Shown: positions 16,283 to 24,521, numbered from the stretch's first letter. The stretch: 64,000 bases of DNA from Robertkochia marina (GCF_004799345.1 NZ_SSMC01000001.1:372001-436000), one strand, 5' to 3'. Notes: generated by a model not told the origin, from the sequence alone. Numbers and translations: made by a program.

Positions 16283-16455
16283 GGCTCCCCGCCCTGTCCA
16301 GGGCAGGGTGGGTTGAACACACATGCGACAACCATCCACCCCTTCCGTCATCGCCTTCGACACTGCATCCCATGCGCCATCTGGCTCCTTCGCTAAAATG
16401 GTTCACTAAACCATTTCTTCACGCTCGGCCCTCCCTGTCTAGGGGAAGGAGCCCC
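16283..16455. repeat. Family A + C composite, right of intact DUF559 gene
   Basis: The left arm GGCTCCCCGCCCTGTCCAGG runs directly into GGGTGGGTTGAAC; the inner hairpin found in other copies is missing, as if lost between two GGTGG stretches. 16329-16455 is identical to 15741-15867, including the AAATGGTT/AACCATTT hairpin. The rest of the gap to the dinB stop at 16544 shows nothing. Confidence 0.75.
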
Positions 16456-16543
16456 TTATTTTTTCACACTTTTACTCATCCACAATTCATAATCCATCAT
16501 TCATAATTAATCCCGCAGCGCGGGATTCCCGACTCACCACTAA

Positions 16544-17758
16544 CTATTGTTTCCGATGCGCCAGCACGGGTGGCGGCTGCCCGTTAAACGGATTATACAT
16601 ACGACCGATAGTTCGGGCATCCATGGCGGCGGCACGGAGCACACTGCGTTCGCCGAAGCGTTCCCGGATCTTGTCCATTGCGTGATAGAGGTTGAGACGT
16701 TCCTGGGTATCATCAAAAAGGTCGATCTGGTAATTACCCCCTACCAGGTGACTAAAGCGCACTCCGATAAGACGCACCAACAGCCGCCTGTTGTACAGCT
16801 TATCAAAAAGGTCAAGGATGGTCGGAATCAAAACATGGTCGGCACTGGTATACGGGATACGCAACTGTTTGGTATAGGTATTAAAGTCAGAGTACCGCAC
16901 CTTGACCGCCACGCAGGCCGTAAGCTTATTGCCTCTTCGCAGCTGAAAGGCCAGGTTCTCGGTCATAGCCGTGAGGATACCCCTGAGTTTGGCCACATCA
17001 ATGGTATCCTTATCAAAGGTTCGCTCGGTAGAAATGGACTTGCGTTCATTGAAAGGGATCACAGGAGAGGTATCGATCCCGTTGGCCCGGTCCCAGATAG
17101 TCACCCCGTTCATGCCCAGTACCGAATGCATCATATCCCGCGGCATTTCCTGTATGGTCTTTACCTGCTTGAGCCCCAGGTTTCGCAGGGTCTGATAGGT
17201 CTTATCGCCCACCATGGGGATCTTCCTGATCGACAACGGAGCGAGGAAGGGCTTTTCAAATCCGTAGTCGATCTTGAGCTGGTTGTTGGGTTTGGCCTCG
17301 TTGGTGGCCACCTTAGAGACCACCTTATTCACCGAGAGTCCGAAGGAGATCGGCAGACCTGTTTCCTTGATAATGGTATGGCGCAGCTCGGAGGCATATT
17401 TATAACAGCCAAAGAACCGGTCCATCCCCGAGAGGTCGGCATAGAACTCATCGATACTCGACTTTTCAAAGAGGGGTACCTGCTCCTTGATAATATCGGT
17501 GACCATATCAGAGTGCTTACTGTACACCCCGGCATTTCCACGGATGACCACGGCCTCCGGACACAGCTGCTTGGCCATTTTCATCGGCATACCCGAGTGC
17601 ACCCCAAAGGCCCGGGTCTCATACGAACAGGCGGCCACCACCCCACGATCGCTGGTGCCACCCACCAGTAAGGGTCTCTTTTTCAACCTGCTGTCGATGA
17701 GGCGCTCTACCGACACATAAAAGGTATCGAGGTCGAGATGAAGAATGGTCCTGCTCAT
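16544..17758 (-). CDS. dinB: Y-family DNA polymerase (DNA polymerase IV, DinB-like)
   Basis: Translesion polymerase. From the ATG at 17758 it reads MSRTILHLDLDTFYVSVERL, with metal-binding Asp9 and the catalytic SSIDEFYADLSG (Asp103, Glu104). The steric-gate region FYVSVE and the helix-hairpin-helix thumb (KIPMVGDKTYQTLRNLGLK) are intact, and a little-finger domain follows to residue 404. The frame can be extended to a TTG at 17779 but the ATG looks right. No clear beta-clamp motif was checked. It is on the same strand as the DnaE2-like polymerase and probably works with it, although about 1 kb of repeats and a DUF559 gene now separate them. Confidence 0.9.
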   Translation of the reverse strand: MSRTILHLDLDTFYVSVERLIDSRLKKRPLLVGGTSDRGVVAACSYETRAFGVHSGMPMKMAKQLCPEAVVIRGNAGVYSKHSDMVTDIIKEQVPLFEKSSIDEFYADLSGMDRFFGCYKYASELRHTIIKETGLPISFGLSVNKVVSKVATNEAKPNNQLKIDYGFEKPFLAPLSIRKIPMVGDKTYQTLRNLGLKQVKTIQEMPRDMMHSVLGMNGVTIWDRANGIDTSPVIPFNERKSISTERTFDKDTIDVAKLRGILTAMTENLAFQLRRGNKLTACVAVKVRYSDFNTYTKQLRIPYTSADHVLIPTILDLFDKLYNRRLLVRLIGVRFSHLVGGNYQIDLFDDTQERLNLYHAMDKIRERFGERSVLRAAAMDARTIGRMYNPFNGQPPPVLAHRKQ

Positions 17759-17823
17759 TTTGAATGGAATTTTTCCCAAAATTAGGAATTATTCCAATAT
17801 GGTGGGGTGTCAAATTTGTTAAA

Positions 17824-17862
17824 ATAGGTAGACGGGTAAGCGGGTAGACCGGTAGGTAGACA
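17824..17862. repeat. Degenerate GGTAGAC tandem tract
   Basis: About five imperfect units of GGTAGAC/GGGTAAG lie just upstream of dinB. No coding potential is seen. Confidence 0.5.
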
Positions 17863-17880
17863 GAAAAATCTTGAATACTA

Positions 17881-17922
17881 TCGTCTTTGCGAGCTTTATG
17901 AAATAAAGCGTGGCAATCTCCC
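17881..17922. repeat. Family B palindromic repeat, inverted
   Basis: TCGTCTTTGCGA and GTGGCAATCTCC arms enclose a hairpin GCTTTAT, GAA, ATAAAGC. Confidence 0.7.
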
Positions 17923-18082
17923 GATTACACCACTTCAGTTTTAGAAAAGGATGATTTCATTTAGCACGGAGATAACTTCATGAGGTCCTTCACCCTGCAA
18001 GACAGGGCTCAGGATCTTCTTTTTTATGGATACAGAAATGAGTATTAGCCTATAAATTGGACTGTAGTACCCGATTCGGGAG

Positions 18083-18146
18083 ACCTGTCTGCCGTGGCAT
18101 GCCAGGCAGGTTGCCACGCCACGCATAGCGTGGCTCGCAAAGACGA
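18083..18146. repeat. CCTGTCTGCC palindrome joined to a family B repeat
   Basis: ACCTGTCTGCC and AGGCAGGT arms surround GTGGCATGCC. They run straight into TTGCCACG, hairpin CCACGC, ATA, GCGTGG, then CTCGCAAAGACG. A relative of the first part is at 15596-15631. Confidence 0.65.
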
Positions 18147-18232
18147 AGAACCACCCCGTCCTTCCCCAGCGCGCAGGCTGGCTCTATCGCGAAAATGGTC
18201 CACCGGACCATTTTTACCGCTCAGCCCCCTTG
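18147..18232. repeat. Family C hairpin module
   Basis: CCACCCCGTCCTTCCCC and a GCTGGCTC stretch precede a strong hairpin AAAATGGTCC, ACC, GGACCATTTT (18192-18214), followed by ACCGCTCAGCCCCC. The stem differs from the copies at 15808, 40305 and 50772 but pairs fully. Confidence 0.7.
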
Positions 18233-18285
18233 GAAAGGAGGGGAATATTTCGTTTTCAAAATAAACATGATCATGAGAAGCCCAT

Positions 18286-18340
18286 ACTCCTCTCCCTTCG
18301 GGAGGGGAAAGCAACACCATTGGTTTTGCAGGGGAGGGCT
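18286..18340. repeat. Family D palindromic repeat, copy 2
   Basis: ACTCCTCTCCC, TTC, GGGAGGGGA is followed by a small centre and GCAGGGGAGGGCT, the same arms as 711-765. Confidence 0.6.
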
Positions 18341-18365
18341 TATTAGCAGAAAGCTAAAATCAAAA

Positions 18366-18402
18366 GATTGCCACGTCGACCTGAAGGTCTCCTCGCAATG
18401 AC
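18366..18402. repeat. Family B palindromic repeat
   Basis: GATTGCCACGTC and CTCGCAATGACG arms enclose a short hairpin GACC, TGAA, GGTC. Confidence 0.65.
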
Positions 18403-18430
18403 GTTCACTTCATAACCTTATAACTCAAAT

Positions 18431-18460
18431 AAAAAATGCGGCCCGTAAGCCGCATTTTTT
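18431..18460 (-). terminator. Rho-independent terminator of the acyl-CoA dehydrogenase gene
   Basis: AAAAAATGCGGC, loop CCGTAA, GCCGCATTTTTT is a perfect 12-bp stem with the T-run built in. It overlaps the stop codon. Confidence 0.85.
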
Positions 18461-19637
18461 ATTTGAATGCCTGTATCCCGGTGATGTCGGCACCGGTAAT
18501 GAGCAGGTGGATATCGTGGGTACCTTCGTAGGTGATCACACTTTCGAGGTTCATCATATGGCGCATAATGCTGTATTCGCCGGTGATGCCCATCCCGCCC
18601 AGCATCTGTCGCGCTTCGCGGGCGATCTTGATGGCCATATCTACATTGTTTCGCTTGGCCATAGAGATTTGGGCCGTAGTAGCCTTACCTTCATTCTTTA
18701 ATTGTCCTAAACGTAACGCCAGGAGCTGAGCCTTGGTGATCTCGGTGATCATTTCGGCCAGTTTCTTTTGCTGCAGCTGAAAGCCTGCAATAGGCTTGCC
18801 AAACTGGGTTCTTTCTTTGGCATATCTCAGAGCCGTATCATAGCAATCCATGGCTGCTCCGATTGCGCCCCAGGCGATCCCGTAACGGGCAGAGTCAAGA
18901 CATCCAAGCGGAGCTCCGAGTCCGTTCTTACCTGGCAATAGGTTCTCCTTGGGCACTTTTACATCCGAAAAGATAAGCTCCCCGGTAGCCGAGGCTCTTA
19001 ACGACCATTTGTTATGGGTTTCCGGAGTAGAGAATCCGTCCATACCGCGTTCTACGATGAGTCCATGAATTCGCCCTTCTTCATTCTTGGCCCATACCAC
19101 TGCAATGTCAGCAAAAGGAGAATTGGAGATCCAGAGCTTGGCTCCGTTCAACAGGTAATGATCGCCCATATCCTTGAAACGGGTTTCCATTCCCCCGGGG
19201 TTGGAACCGTGGTTGGGTTCGGTCAATCCGAAACATCCCATCATCTCACCGGTGGCCAGCTTAGGAAGGTATTTTTTCTTTTGTTCTTCAGATCCGTAAG
19301 CGAAGATCGGGTACATCACTAAGGATGATTGTACCGAAGCCGTAGAACGAATTCCGCTGTCGCCTCTTTCAATTTCCTGCATAATGAGTCCGTAGCTAAT
19401 CTGATCTAACCCGGCTCCTCCGTATTCTTCAGGGATATAAGGTCCGAAGGCACCTATTTCAGCGAGTCCGCTTAACAACTGTTTCGGGAATTCTGCCCTT
19501 TGGGCAAAATCTTCTATAATAGGAGATACTTCGCGTTTTACCCACTGACGGGTAGCATCGCGAACCAATTTATGTTCGTCACTCAAAAGGTCATCGATCT
19601 GGTAATAATCGGGCGCTTCAAATAGGTCTGGTTTCAT
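18459..19637 (-). CDS. gcdH: Acyl-CoA dehydrogenase, glutaryl-CoA dehydrogenase type
   Basis: FAD-dependent enzyme that would oxidise (and, in true GCDH, decarboxylate) glutaryl-CoA to crotonyl-CoA in lysine/tryptophan breakdown. FAD/substrate motifs are CFGLTEPNHGSNPGG and WISNSPFADI. The C-terminal YEGTHDIH contains the catalytic Glu, the placement expected for the GCDH subgroup. GTG at 19646 (MKTMKP) and ATG at 19637 (MKPDLF) are both possible; the ATG sits about 15 bases after the predicted transcription start. It is monocistronic, with its own promoter and terminator. Confidence 0.85.
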   Translation of the reverse strand: MKPDLFEAPDYYQIDDLLSDEHKLVRDATRQWVKREVSPIIEDFAQRAEFPKQLLSGLAEIGAFGPYIPEEYGGAGLDQISYGLIMQEIERGDSGIRSTASVQSSLVMYPIFAYGSEEQKKKYLPKLATGEMMGCFGLTEPNHGSNPGGMETRFKDMGDHYLLNGAKLWISNSPFADIAVVWAKNEEGRIHGLIVERGMDGFSTPETHNKWSLRASATGELIFSDVKVPKENLLPGKNGLGAPLGCLDSARYGIAWGAIGAAMDCYDTALRYAKERTQFGKPIAGFQLQQKKLAEMITEITKAQLLALRLGQLKNEGKATTAQISMAKRNNVDMAIKIAREARQMLGGMGITGEYSIMRHMMNLESVITYEGTHDIHLLITGADITGIQAFK

Positions 19638-19658
19638 AGTCTTCACAATTTAGGTCTT

Positions 19659-19666
19659 CAAAGGTA
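19659..19666 (-). promoter_or_regulatory. Putative -7 box of the acyl-CoA dehydrogenase gene
   Basis: TACCTTTG on the minus strand, a match to TAnnTTTG, 22 bases before the ATG at 19637. Confidence 0.4.
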
Positions 19667-19728
19667 TACAATGAAATATAACATTACAATAGCATAATGT
19701 TACATTTTTAACATTAATATTAGAAGAC

Positions 19729-20442
19729 CTACACCTCGTAATTATCCCAGTTGGCAATCTCGTTGCGCTCCTCCGGTTTAATGCTTTGCTCAAGGATCTT
19801 TTTGTCGTATTCCAGTCCGTGTTTTTCCAGTACATCCTGTGGCACCCCATCCCAGACATTGGGCACGTTACCCATATAACCCAGGTCATCGATTCCCATC
19901 TTACTGGTGAAAAATCCGGAAGCGACCAGGTTTCTGATGCGAGAAAAGAACCTTGCCCCATGTTCAAACTGGGGTTTTACCTCATCAGGATAGGCAATAT
20001 CATCTAAAATATCTTTTTGCTGCTCTTCTGAAGCTTTTATAAAATCCGCCTCATAGCGCTTGTTGCTCTCATAATCAAGCCACATCAGGCCTCCCCGAAG
20101 CGGGGTTTGCTGCCAGGGCATGTCTTTTACAATAAATTCGATAAAATCAGGCACTCCTGCATCGGTAGCCGACCCTGAGGTCTCATCGGCAGGAATGATC
20201 AGATCGGCCAATACACCTATGGTAGCCATTTCGTGATCGTTAAAGAAGGTTTCGCTCATCAGGCGTTGATCTCTGGCCAGCTCTTCGGGTGTTCTACCAT
20301 AGCCTCCCCCGGCAACGATCTCTCCTTCTGAAATATCGGTGGCTGTTACTTCAGCTTCCTTATCGGTAAGACATCCTGAAAACATGAACCCGGAAGTCAC
20401 GGTCCCGGCAAACATGGCTTTAATACTTTTTCTTCTGTCCAT
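19729..20442 (-). CDS. Gluconate 2-dehydrogenase subunit 3 family protein
   Basis: The 237-residue small subunit begins with a Tat-like signal (MDRRKSIKAMFAGTVTSGF) that ends in a lipobox FSGC, so it is probably exported folded and lipid-anchored. The body (IGVLADLIIPADETSGSATD, GVPDFIEFIV, RGGLMWLDYES) is the subunit-3 family signature. This family pairs with GMC flavoproteins and helps export or assemble the catalytic subunit. It starts 10 bases after the GMC gene. Confidence 0.87.
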   Translation of the reverse strand: MDRRKSIKAMFAGTVTSGFMFSGCLTDKEAEVTATDISEGEIVAGGGYGRTPEELARDQRLMSETFFNDHEMATIGVLADLIIPADETSGSATDAGVPDFIEFIVKDMPWQQTPLRGGLMWLDYESNKRYEADFIKASEEQQKDILDDIAYPDEVKPQFEHGARFFSRIRNLVASGFFTSKMGIDDLGYMGNVPNVWDGVPQDVLEKHGLEYDKKILEQSIKPEERNEIANWDNYEV

Positions 20443-20452
20443 ACTGCTTTCT

Positions 20453-22195
20453 TTAAACGTTCATTTTTTTGATCTCCTGGTCCAGGTATTCCGACGCCCT
20501 CCAGGCCAGGGCCAGAATGGTCCAGGTCGGATTCTTATCGGCCTGAGACACGAAGGGTCCGCCATCCATCACAAAGACATTGTCTACATCATGCAATTGA
20601 TTATAACGGTTTACTACTGATGATTTGGGATCATCGCCCATACGGGTGGTTCCCACCTCGTGAATGATCCTTCCCGGGTTGTGCAATCCGTAGTCACGAT
20701 CAGCACCGGGTCTGTCACCCAGTAAGATTCCCCCCATATTGGTTAGGAGCTCTTCAAAGGTATCGTGCATATGTTTGGCCTGCATGCGCTCTTCATCGGT
20801 CCATTTGTAATGGAAACGCAATACCGGAATTCCATACTGGTCTACCACATTGGGATCCAGTTCACAGTAATTATCTTTTTGAGGAATACTCTCGCCTCTT
20901 CCTGACATCCCGACAACGGCTCCGTAAAAACGTCTCACATCATCCTTCAATCCGGCGCCATAGCCTCCTGCCTTCTTCATATTTCCATCTTTCCCGGGTA
21001 CCAGGCCATTGAGATTTTCCATCCCAAATCCGGTACCGTAAGACGGCATACCCATACCTCCCCAGAACTCGATATGGTAACCTCTGGTAAATCCGTGTTT
21101 ACTCGCATCCTTCATCCACCAGGGCACATAAAGGTGCATCCCTCCAACACCATCTTCATTATAGCGTTTCCTGTCCATGAGCGATGGGATCAGTGCCGCC
21201 CTGTCTGCACCGGTAGAATCGTGAAGGTAGTGCCCGATGAGTCCGCTGGAATTCCCCAAACCGTTAGGGTATTTCTCTGATCGGGAGTTCAGCAGGATAC
21301 GGGCCGAACCACAGGCACTGGCGGCAAGAATAACCACCTTGGCCTTTACCTGATATTCTTCCATATCGGTCTTATTGATAAAGCTTACCCCTGTAGCCTT
21401 GCCATTCTCATCAGTCAGCACTTCCCTTACCATGGCATTCACAAAAAGGTCTACATTATCGTACTCCAGGGCAGGTTTTACCAACACCGAAGAAGATGAG
21501 AAGTCTCCATAGATCGTACAGGAACGGGAACATTGATTACAGAAAAAACAGGCACCCCTGCGGTTATCTATTCTCTTTGTCAAAATAGAAAGTCGGGAAG
21601 GAATTACCGGAAGTCCCATTTGCTCCCCGTATTTTTTCAGGTACATTTCGTGAAGCCGTGGTTTTGGTGGGGGCAGAAAATAACCATCGGGCTCATTGGG
21701 CAATCCTTCTTTGGTACCGAACACCCCGATAAACTTATCTACTTTATCGTACCAGGGTTTTATATCGTCATAGCCTATAGGCCAGTTCTCTCCTTTGCCA
21801 TCGAAATCTTTTCGCTTAAAATCCAGCGGACCGAATCGCAGGGATATTCTACCCCAGTGGTTGGTGCGTCCGCCAAGCATGCGTGACCGGAACCAATCGA
21901 ACTTGGTGCCATCCTTTCGGGTATAGGGTTCTCCATCGATCTCCCATCCTCCGTAGGCCATATCAAAATCGCCAAAGGCGCGGGTACTTCCTGCTCCTCT
22001 TCGGGGAGATTCATACGACCATTTTAACTGGGTTTGTTGTTCGGCATTGGCAGGATCGAAGTGTGGACCCGCTTCCATGAGAGCGATCTTGTAACCGGCT
22101 TCAGAAAGCACTTTAGCGGCCATTCCTCCTCCGGCCCCTGATCCTACGATACAAATATCATAAACCGAGGCATTCTTCTTGATCTGAAAAGACAT
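20453..22195 (-). CDS. GMC-family FAD oxidoreductase, gluconate/glucose dehydrogenase-like catalytic subunit
   Basis: The 580-residue flavoprotein has the dinucleotide fold VGSGAGGGMAAKVL (about 17-30) and a GMC substrate domain. Near the end it has GTTRMGDDPKSSVV and NPTWTILALAWRASEYL, the region of the active-site His/Asn. Cysteines 216, 219, 222 and 226 form CFFCNQCSRSC, a spacing able to hold an iron-sulfur cluster; related FAD sugar dehydrogenases carry a cluster in this region. It has no signal of its own, so it may travel with the Tat-exported subunit 3. Substrate is unknown, probably a sugar, sugar acid or polyol. Confidence 0.88.
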   Translation of the reverse strand: MSFQIKKNASVYDICIVGSGAGGGMAAKVLSEAGYKIALMEAGPHFDPANAEQQTQLKWSYESPRRGAGSTRAFGDFDMAYGGWEIDGEPYTRKDGTKFDWFRSRMLGGRTNHWGRISLRFGPLDFKRKDFDGKGENWPIGYDDIKPWYDKVDKFIGVFGTKEGLPNEPDGYFLPPPKPRLHEMYLKKYGEQMGLPVIPSRLSILTKRIDNRRGACFFCNQCSRSCTIYGDFSSSSVLVKPALEYDNVDLFVNAMVREVLTDENGKATGVSFINKTDMEEYQVKAKVVILAASACGSARILLNSRSEKYPNGLGNSSGLIGHYLHDSTGADRAALIPSLMDRKRYNEDGVGGMHLYVPWWMKDASKHGFTRGYHIEFWGGMGMPSYGTGFGMENLNGLVPGKDGNMKKAGGYGAGLKDDVRRFYGAVVGMSGRGESIPQKDNYCELDPNVVDQYGIPVLRFHYKWTDEERMQAKHMHDTFEELLTNMGGILLGDRPGADRDYGLHNPGRIIHEVGTTRMGDDPKSSVVNRYNQLHDVDNVFVMDGGPFVSQADKNPTWTILALAWRASEYLDQEIKKMNV

Positions 22196-22341
22196 AGGCT
22201 ATTACATATTAAGACAGCCTAAAATATCCTATTTTTATTCGTTTCGCACAACTAATTAAGGAAAAATCGCTCAGTGACATCTGAGAGTATGTGGGCAACA
22301 TGGGAGACAGGATAACAGGGATGATTTGTGAAATAAAAGGA

Positions 22342-22495
22342 GGCTCCCCGCCCTGGACAGGGAGGGGTGGAGCGAGACTTCGTCTCGATCCGGGGTGGGT
22401 TGAAATAAGCATAAATTATACAACCCCTTCCGTCCCCGACTCCTCGCTGACTCTCGATAGCCGGCGCCACCTTCCCCTGACCAGGGGAAGGCACC
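22342..22495. repeat. Family A repeat, full length
   Basis: GGCTCCCCGCCCTGGACAGG is followed by a hairpin (CGAGAC, TTC, GTCTCG) and CCGGGGTGGGTTGA. Then come ACAACCCCTTCCGTC and the right arm CCTTCCCCTGACCAGGGG, which ends AAGGCACC instead of AAGGAGCC. The remainder of 22196-22573 holds no gene. Confidence 0.75.
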
Positions 22496-22573
22496 CATTG
22501 TTATTATAATATTTATTCCGATATCCCATTCCTGAGAAATCTGAATTTCAAAAATCTGGAGAGGGCATCGGAA

Positions 22574-23290
22574 TTACATTTTCAGGTAGAAATCCTTGGT
22601 AAGGGTAATATAGTCTTCTGTATACACATGTCGTTCCTTCTCGATCACCAATTCTCCGGTTTCGGGTGCTGACTCCTCAGAACTGAATTCAAAAAGAGTT
22701 CTTTTAAAAGGTGCCTCAGCATGTCCTTTAACACGGGTTAGTCGTTTCGGGTAAAGTCCGGCCTGTGCTGCGAGCTTAATGATCTTATCTTCTTCAGCAT
22801 AGGGTGCCACCATGGCTAACACACCCCCCGGATTCAGGAATTTAGGTACTCCTGATAGTAGTTCTTCAAATGGAAGGGAGAAATTGGAGCGTGCCATCGC
22901 CCTGTTATCTTCTTCGGCCCTGTAATCGGCCGTATAGAAAGGCGGATTGGAAACGATAAGGTCGTAGGTGTCATCCATCTCATCTACGAACTCATCCCAT
23001 CCGGCGTGGTAGCAGAACAGGCGGTCGTTCCAGTCAGAGGCTTCAAAGTTCTGAACACATTGCTCAAAGGCATCATCATCTACTTCCAGGGCATCGATCA
23101 GCATAGCATCCGATCGTTGTGCCAGCATCAGGGCGATGAGTCCGGTGCCGGCTCCAATATCCAGAATGGCATGAGGACGGTGTTCCAAAGAAACCCATGC
23201 TCCCAGCAAGACGCCATCGGTACCTACCTTCATGGCGCAACGGTCCTGATGGATATCGAATTGCTTAAACCTGAAAGGTGTGGCTGACAT
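22574..23290 (-). CDS. trmN6: tRNA1(Val) adenine(37)-N6-methyltransferase
   Basis: SAM-dependent Rossmann methyltransferase of the TrmN6/YfiC family, which modifies A37 of tRNA1(Val). From ATG 23290 it reads MSATPFRFKQFDIHQDRCAM, then KVGTDGVLLGAW, the SAM-binding ILDIGAGTGLIALMLAQR, and the catalytic SNPPFY. A TTG at 23326 would extend it into rimM and is less likely. It is the last gene of the rpsP-rimM-trmN6 run, 20 bases after rimM. Confidence 0.88.
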   Translation of the reverse strand: MSATPFRFKQFDIHQDRCAMKVGTDGVLLGAWVSLEHRPHAILDIGAGTGLIALMLAQRSDAMLIDALEVDDDAFEQCVQNFEASDWNDRLFCYHAGWDEFVDEMDDTYDLIVSNPPFYTADYRAEEDNRAMARSNFSLPFEELLSGVPKFLNPGGVLAMVAPYAEEDKIIKLAAQAGLYPKRLTRVKGHAEAPFKRTLFEFSSEESAPETGELVIEKERHVYTEDYITLTKDFYLKM

Positions 23291-23309
23291 CTGTAAATTG
23301 ATTAAACGA

Positions 23310-23834
23310 TTAAAGGTAAAGATCAATGAGTCCCTCAGGGGTACGCACTATGATCTTTTTCTTCTTACGGTCTACCTTCACGATAAACTCGTCGTTCATA
23401 GGAATAAGCACTTGCTTTCCTTCCCGGTTCACCTCAAAAAGGGCCTGTGCTGTAGAATCGTTCACCCCTTCAATAATACCTACGTGTCCGAAGTTCTCAT
23501 CTTCCATTTCAAACCCGGTGATCTCGTGAAAATAGAATTGATCATCGCCCAGTTCCGGAAGCATTTCCATTGGCAGGTAGAGCTCTGACATGAGTAATTT
23601 ATCGGCCTCGGCTTCGGTATCGACCTCTTCGAGCTTCATTCGCAAGAGGGTCCCTTTATGCAGGGCAGATCTTTCAATAAAAAAAGGAACCAGGTTGTTG
23701 CCCATGGCAACAAACACTGATTCCAAATCTTTGTAGAGTTCGGGTTCGTCTGTATCCAATTTGGCTAAGACCTCACCCTTAAAGCTGTATTTTCTAACTA
23801 TTTTACCGAGATAGAAGCAGTCTTCTTTTCTCAT
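23310..23834 (-). CDS. rimM: Ribosome maturation factor RimM
   Basis: RimM assists maturation of the 30S head and binds S19. The N-terminal beta-barrel (CFYLGKIVRKYSFKGEVLAKL) is followed by a PRC-barrel (YFHEITGFEMEDENFGHVG to IIVRTPEGLIDLYL). The length of 174 residues is standard. It follows rpsP by 8 bases, the usual order. Confidence 0.95.
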   Translation of the reverse strand: MRKEDCFYLGKIVRKYSFKGEVLAKLDTDEPELYKDLESVFVAMGNNLVPFFIERSALHKGTLLRMKLEEVDTEAEADKLLMSELYLPMEMLPELGDDQFYFHEITGFEMEDENFGHVGIIEGVNDSTAQALFEVNREGKQVLIPMNDEFIVKVDRKKKKIIVRTPEGLIDLYL

Positions 23835-23842
23835 AAAAAAAT

Positions 23843-24397
23843 TTAAGCTTCAGCTTCTTTGTTCTCTTCACCTTCTACAGCAGGCTCTTCACCTTCAGCA
23901 GCGGTTTCCTCGGTAGCAGCTTCTTCAGCAGCATTAGCTTCAGCCTCAGCTTCGGCAGCAGCAGCTTTACGCTTCTCATTTACTTCTTTCTCTGCTTCAA
24001 GAGCTTTCGCTTTCGCTTCTTCTTCAGCCTTAGCAAGACCTTCAACTTTAGAAGTTACTTTAGCTGCTTTCTCCTCCAACCAGGCATCAAATTTCTTGTT
24101 TGCCTCTTCTTCGGTAAGAGCTCCTTTATCAACACCTTTAAGAAGGTGATGCTTCAGCATAGCTCCTTTGTAAGAAAGAATTCTTTTAGCAGTGTCAGTA
24201 GGCTGAGCACCGTTTCTTAACCACTCAACAGATCCGTCTACATCAAGTTCGATCTGAGCCGGGTTAGAAGTTGGATTGTAAGTTCCAAGTTTTTCAAGGA
24301 ATTTACCATCTCTTTTTGCACGGCTGTCAGCCGCAACGATCCAGTAAAAAGGCTTCCCTTTTCTACCGTGTCTCTGTAATCTGATTTTAACAGGCAT
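23843..24397 (-). CDS. rpsP: 30S ribosomal protein S16 with acidic tail
   Basis: The first 80-odd residues are canonical S16 (MPVKIRLQRHGRKGKPFYWI, DSRAKRDGKFLEKLGTYNP). The remaining roughly 100 residues include a charged helical stretch and an Ala/Glu-rich tail (about 140-184), a lineage feature of Bacteroidota. It is the first gene of an rpsP-rimM-trmN6 operon. Confidence 0.97.
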   Translation of the reverse strand: MPVKIRLQRHGRKGKPFYWIVAADSRAKRDGKFLEKLGTYNPTSNPAQIELDVDGSVEWLRNGAQPTDTAKRILSYKGAMLKHHLLKGVDKGALTEEEANKKFDAWLEEKAAKVTSKVEGLAKAEEEAKAKALEAEKEVNEKRKAAAAEAEAEANAAEEAATEETAAEGEEPAVEGEENKEAEA

Positions 24398-24450
24398 AAT
24401 TACATTAATTGGTGGGGTTCACGACCCCGATTATTAATTTTTTGAGGGTG

Positions 24451-24458
24451 CAAATATA
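24451..24458 (-). promoter_or_regulatory. Putative -7 box of the rpsP operon
   Basis: TATATTTG on the minus strand, a full TAnnTTTG match about 54 bases before the rpsP start. The -33 element is unclear. Confidence 0.45.
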
Positions 24459-24521
24459 AACTAAAAAGTTATTATTCTTCTATTTAAATGCATTAAAAAA
24501 TTCAGGGTGAGGGATTTATTT

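Noticed and set aside
15736-16455. Insertion sequence with a classical DDE or HUH transposase
   Set aside because: No transposase frame is present; the only gene between the repeats is the 128-residue DUF559 protein, so I call a repeat-bracketed cassette and not an IS.
16547-17671. 374-residue plus-strand open frame opposite dinB
   Set aside because: Antisense shadow of the Y-family polymerase, whose catalytic motifs are intact on the minus strand.
19650-19967. 105-residue minus-strand frame upstream of the acyl-CoA dehydrogenase
   Set aside because: Out-of-frame overlap with the subunit-3 gene and no protein features.
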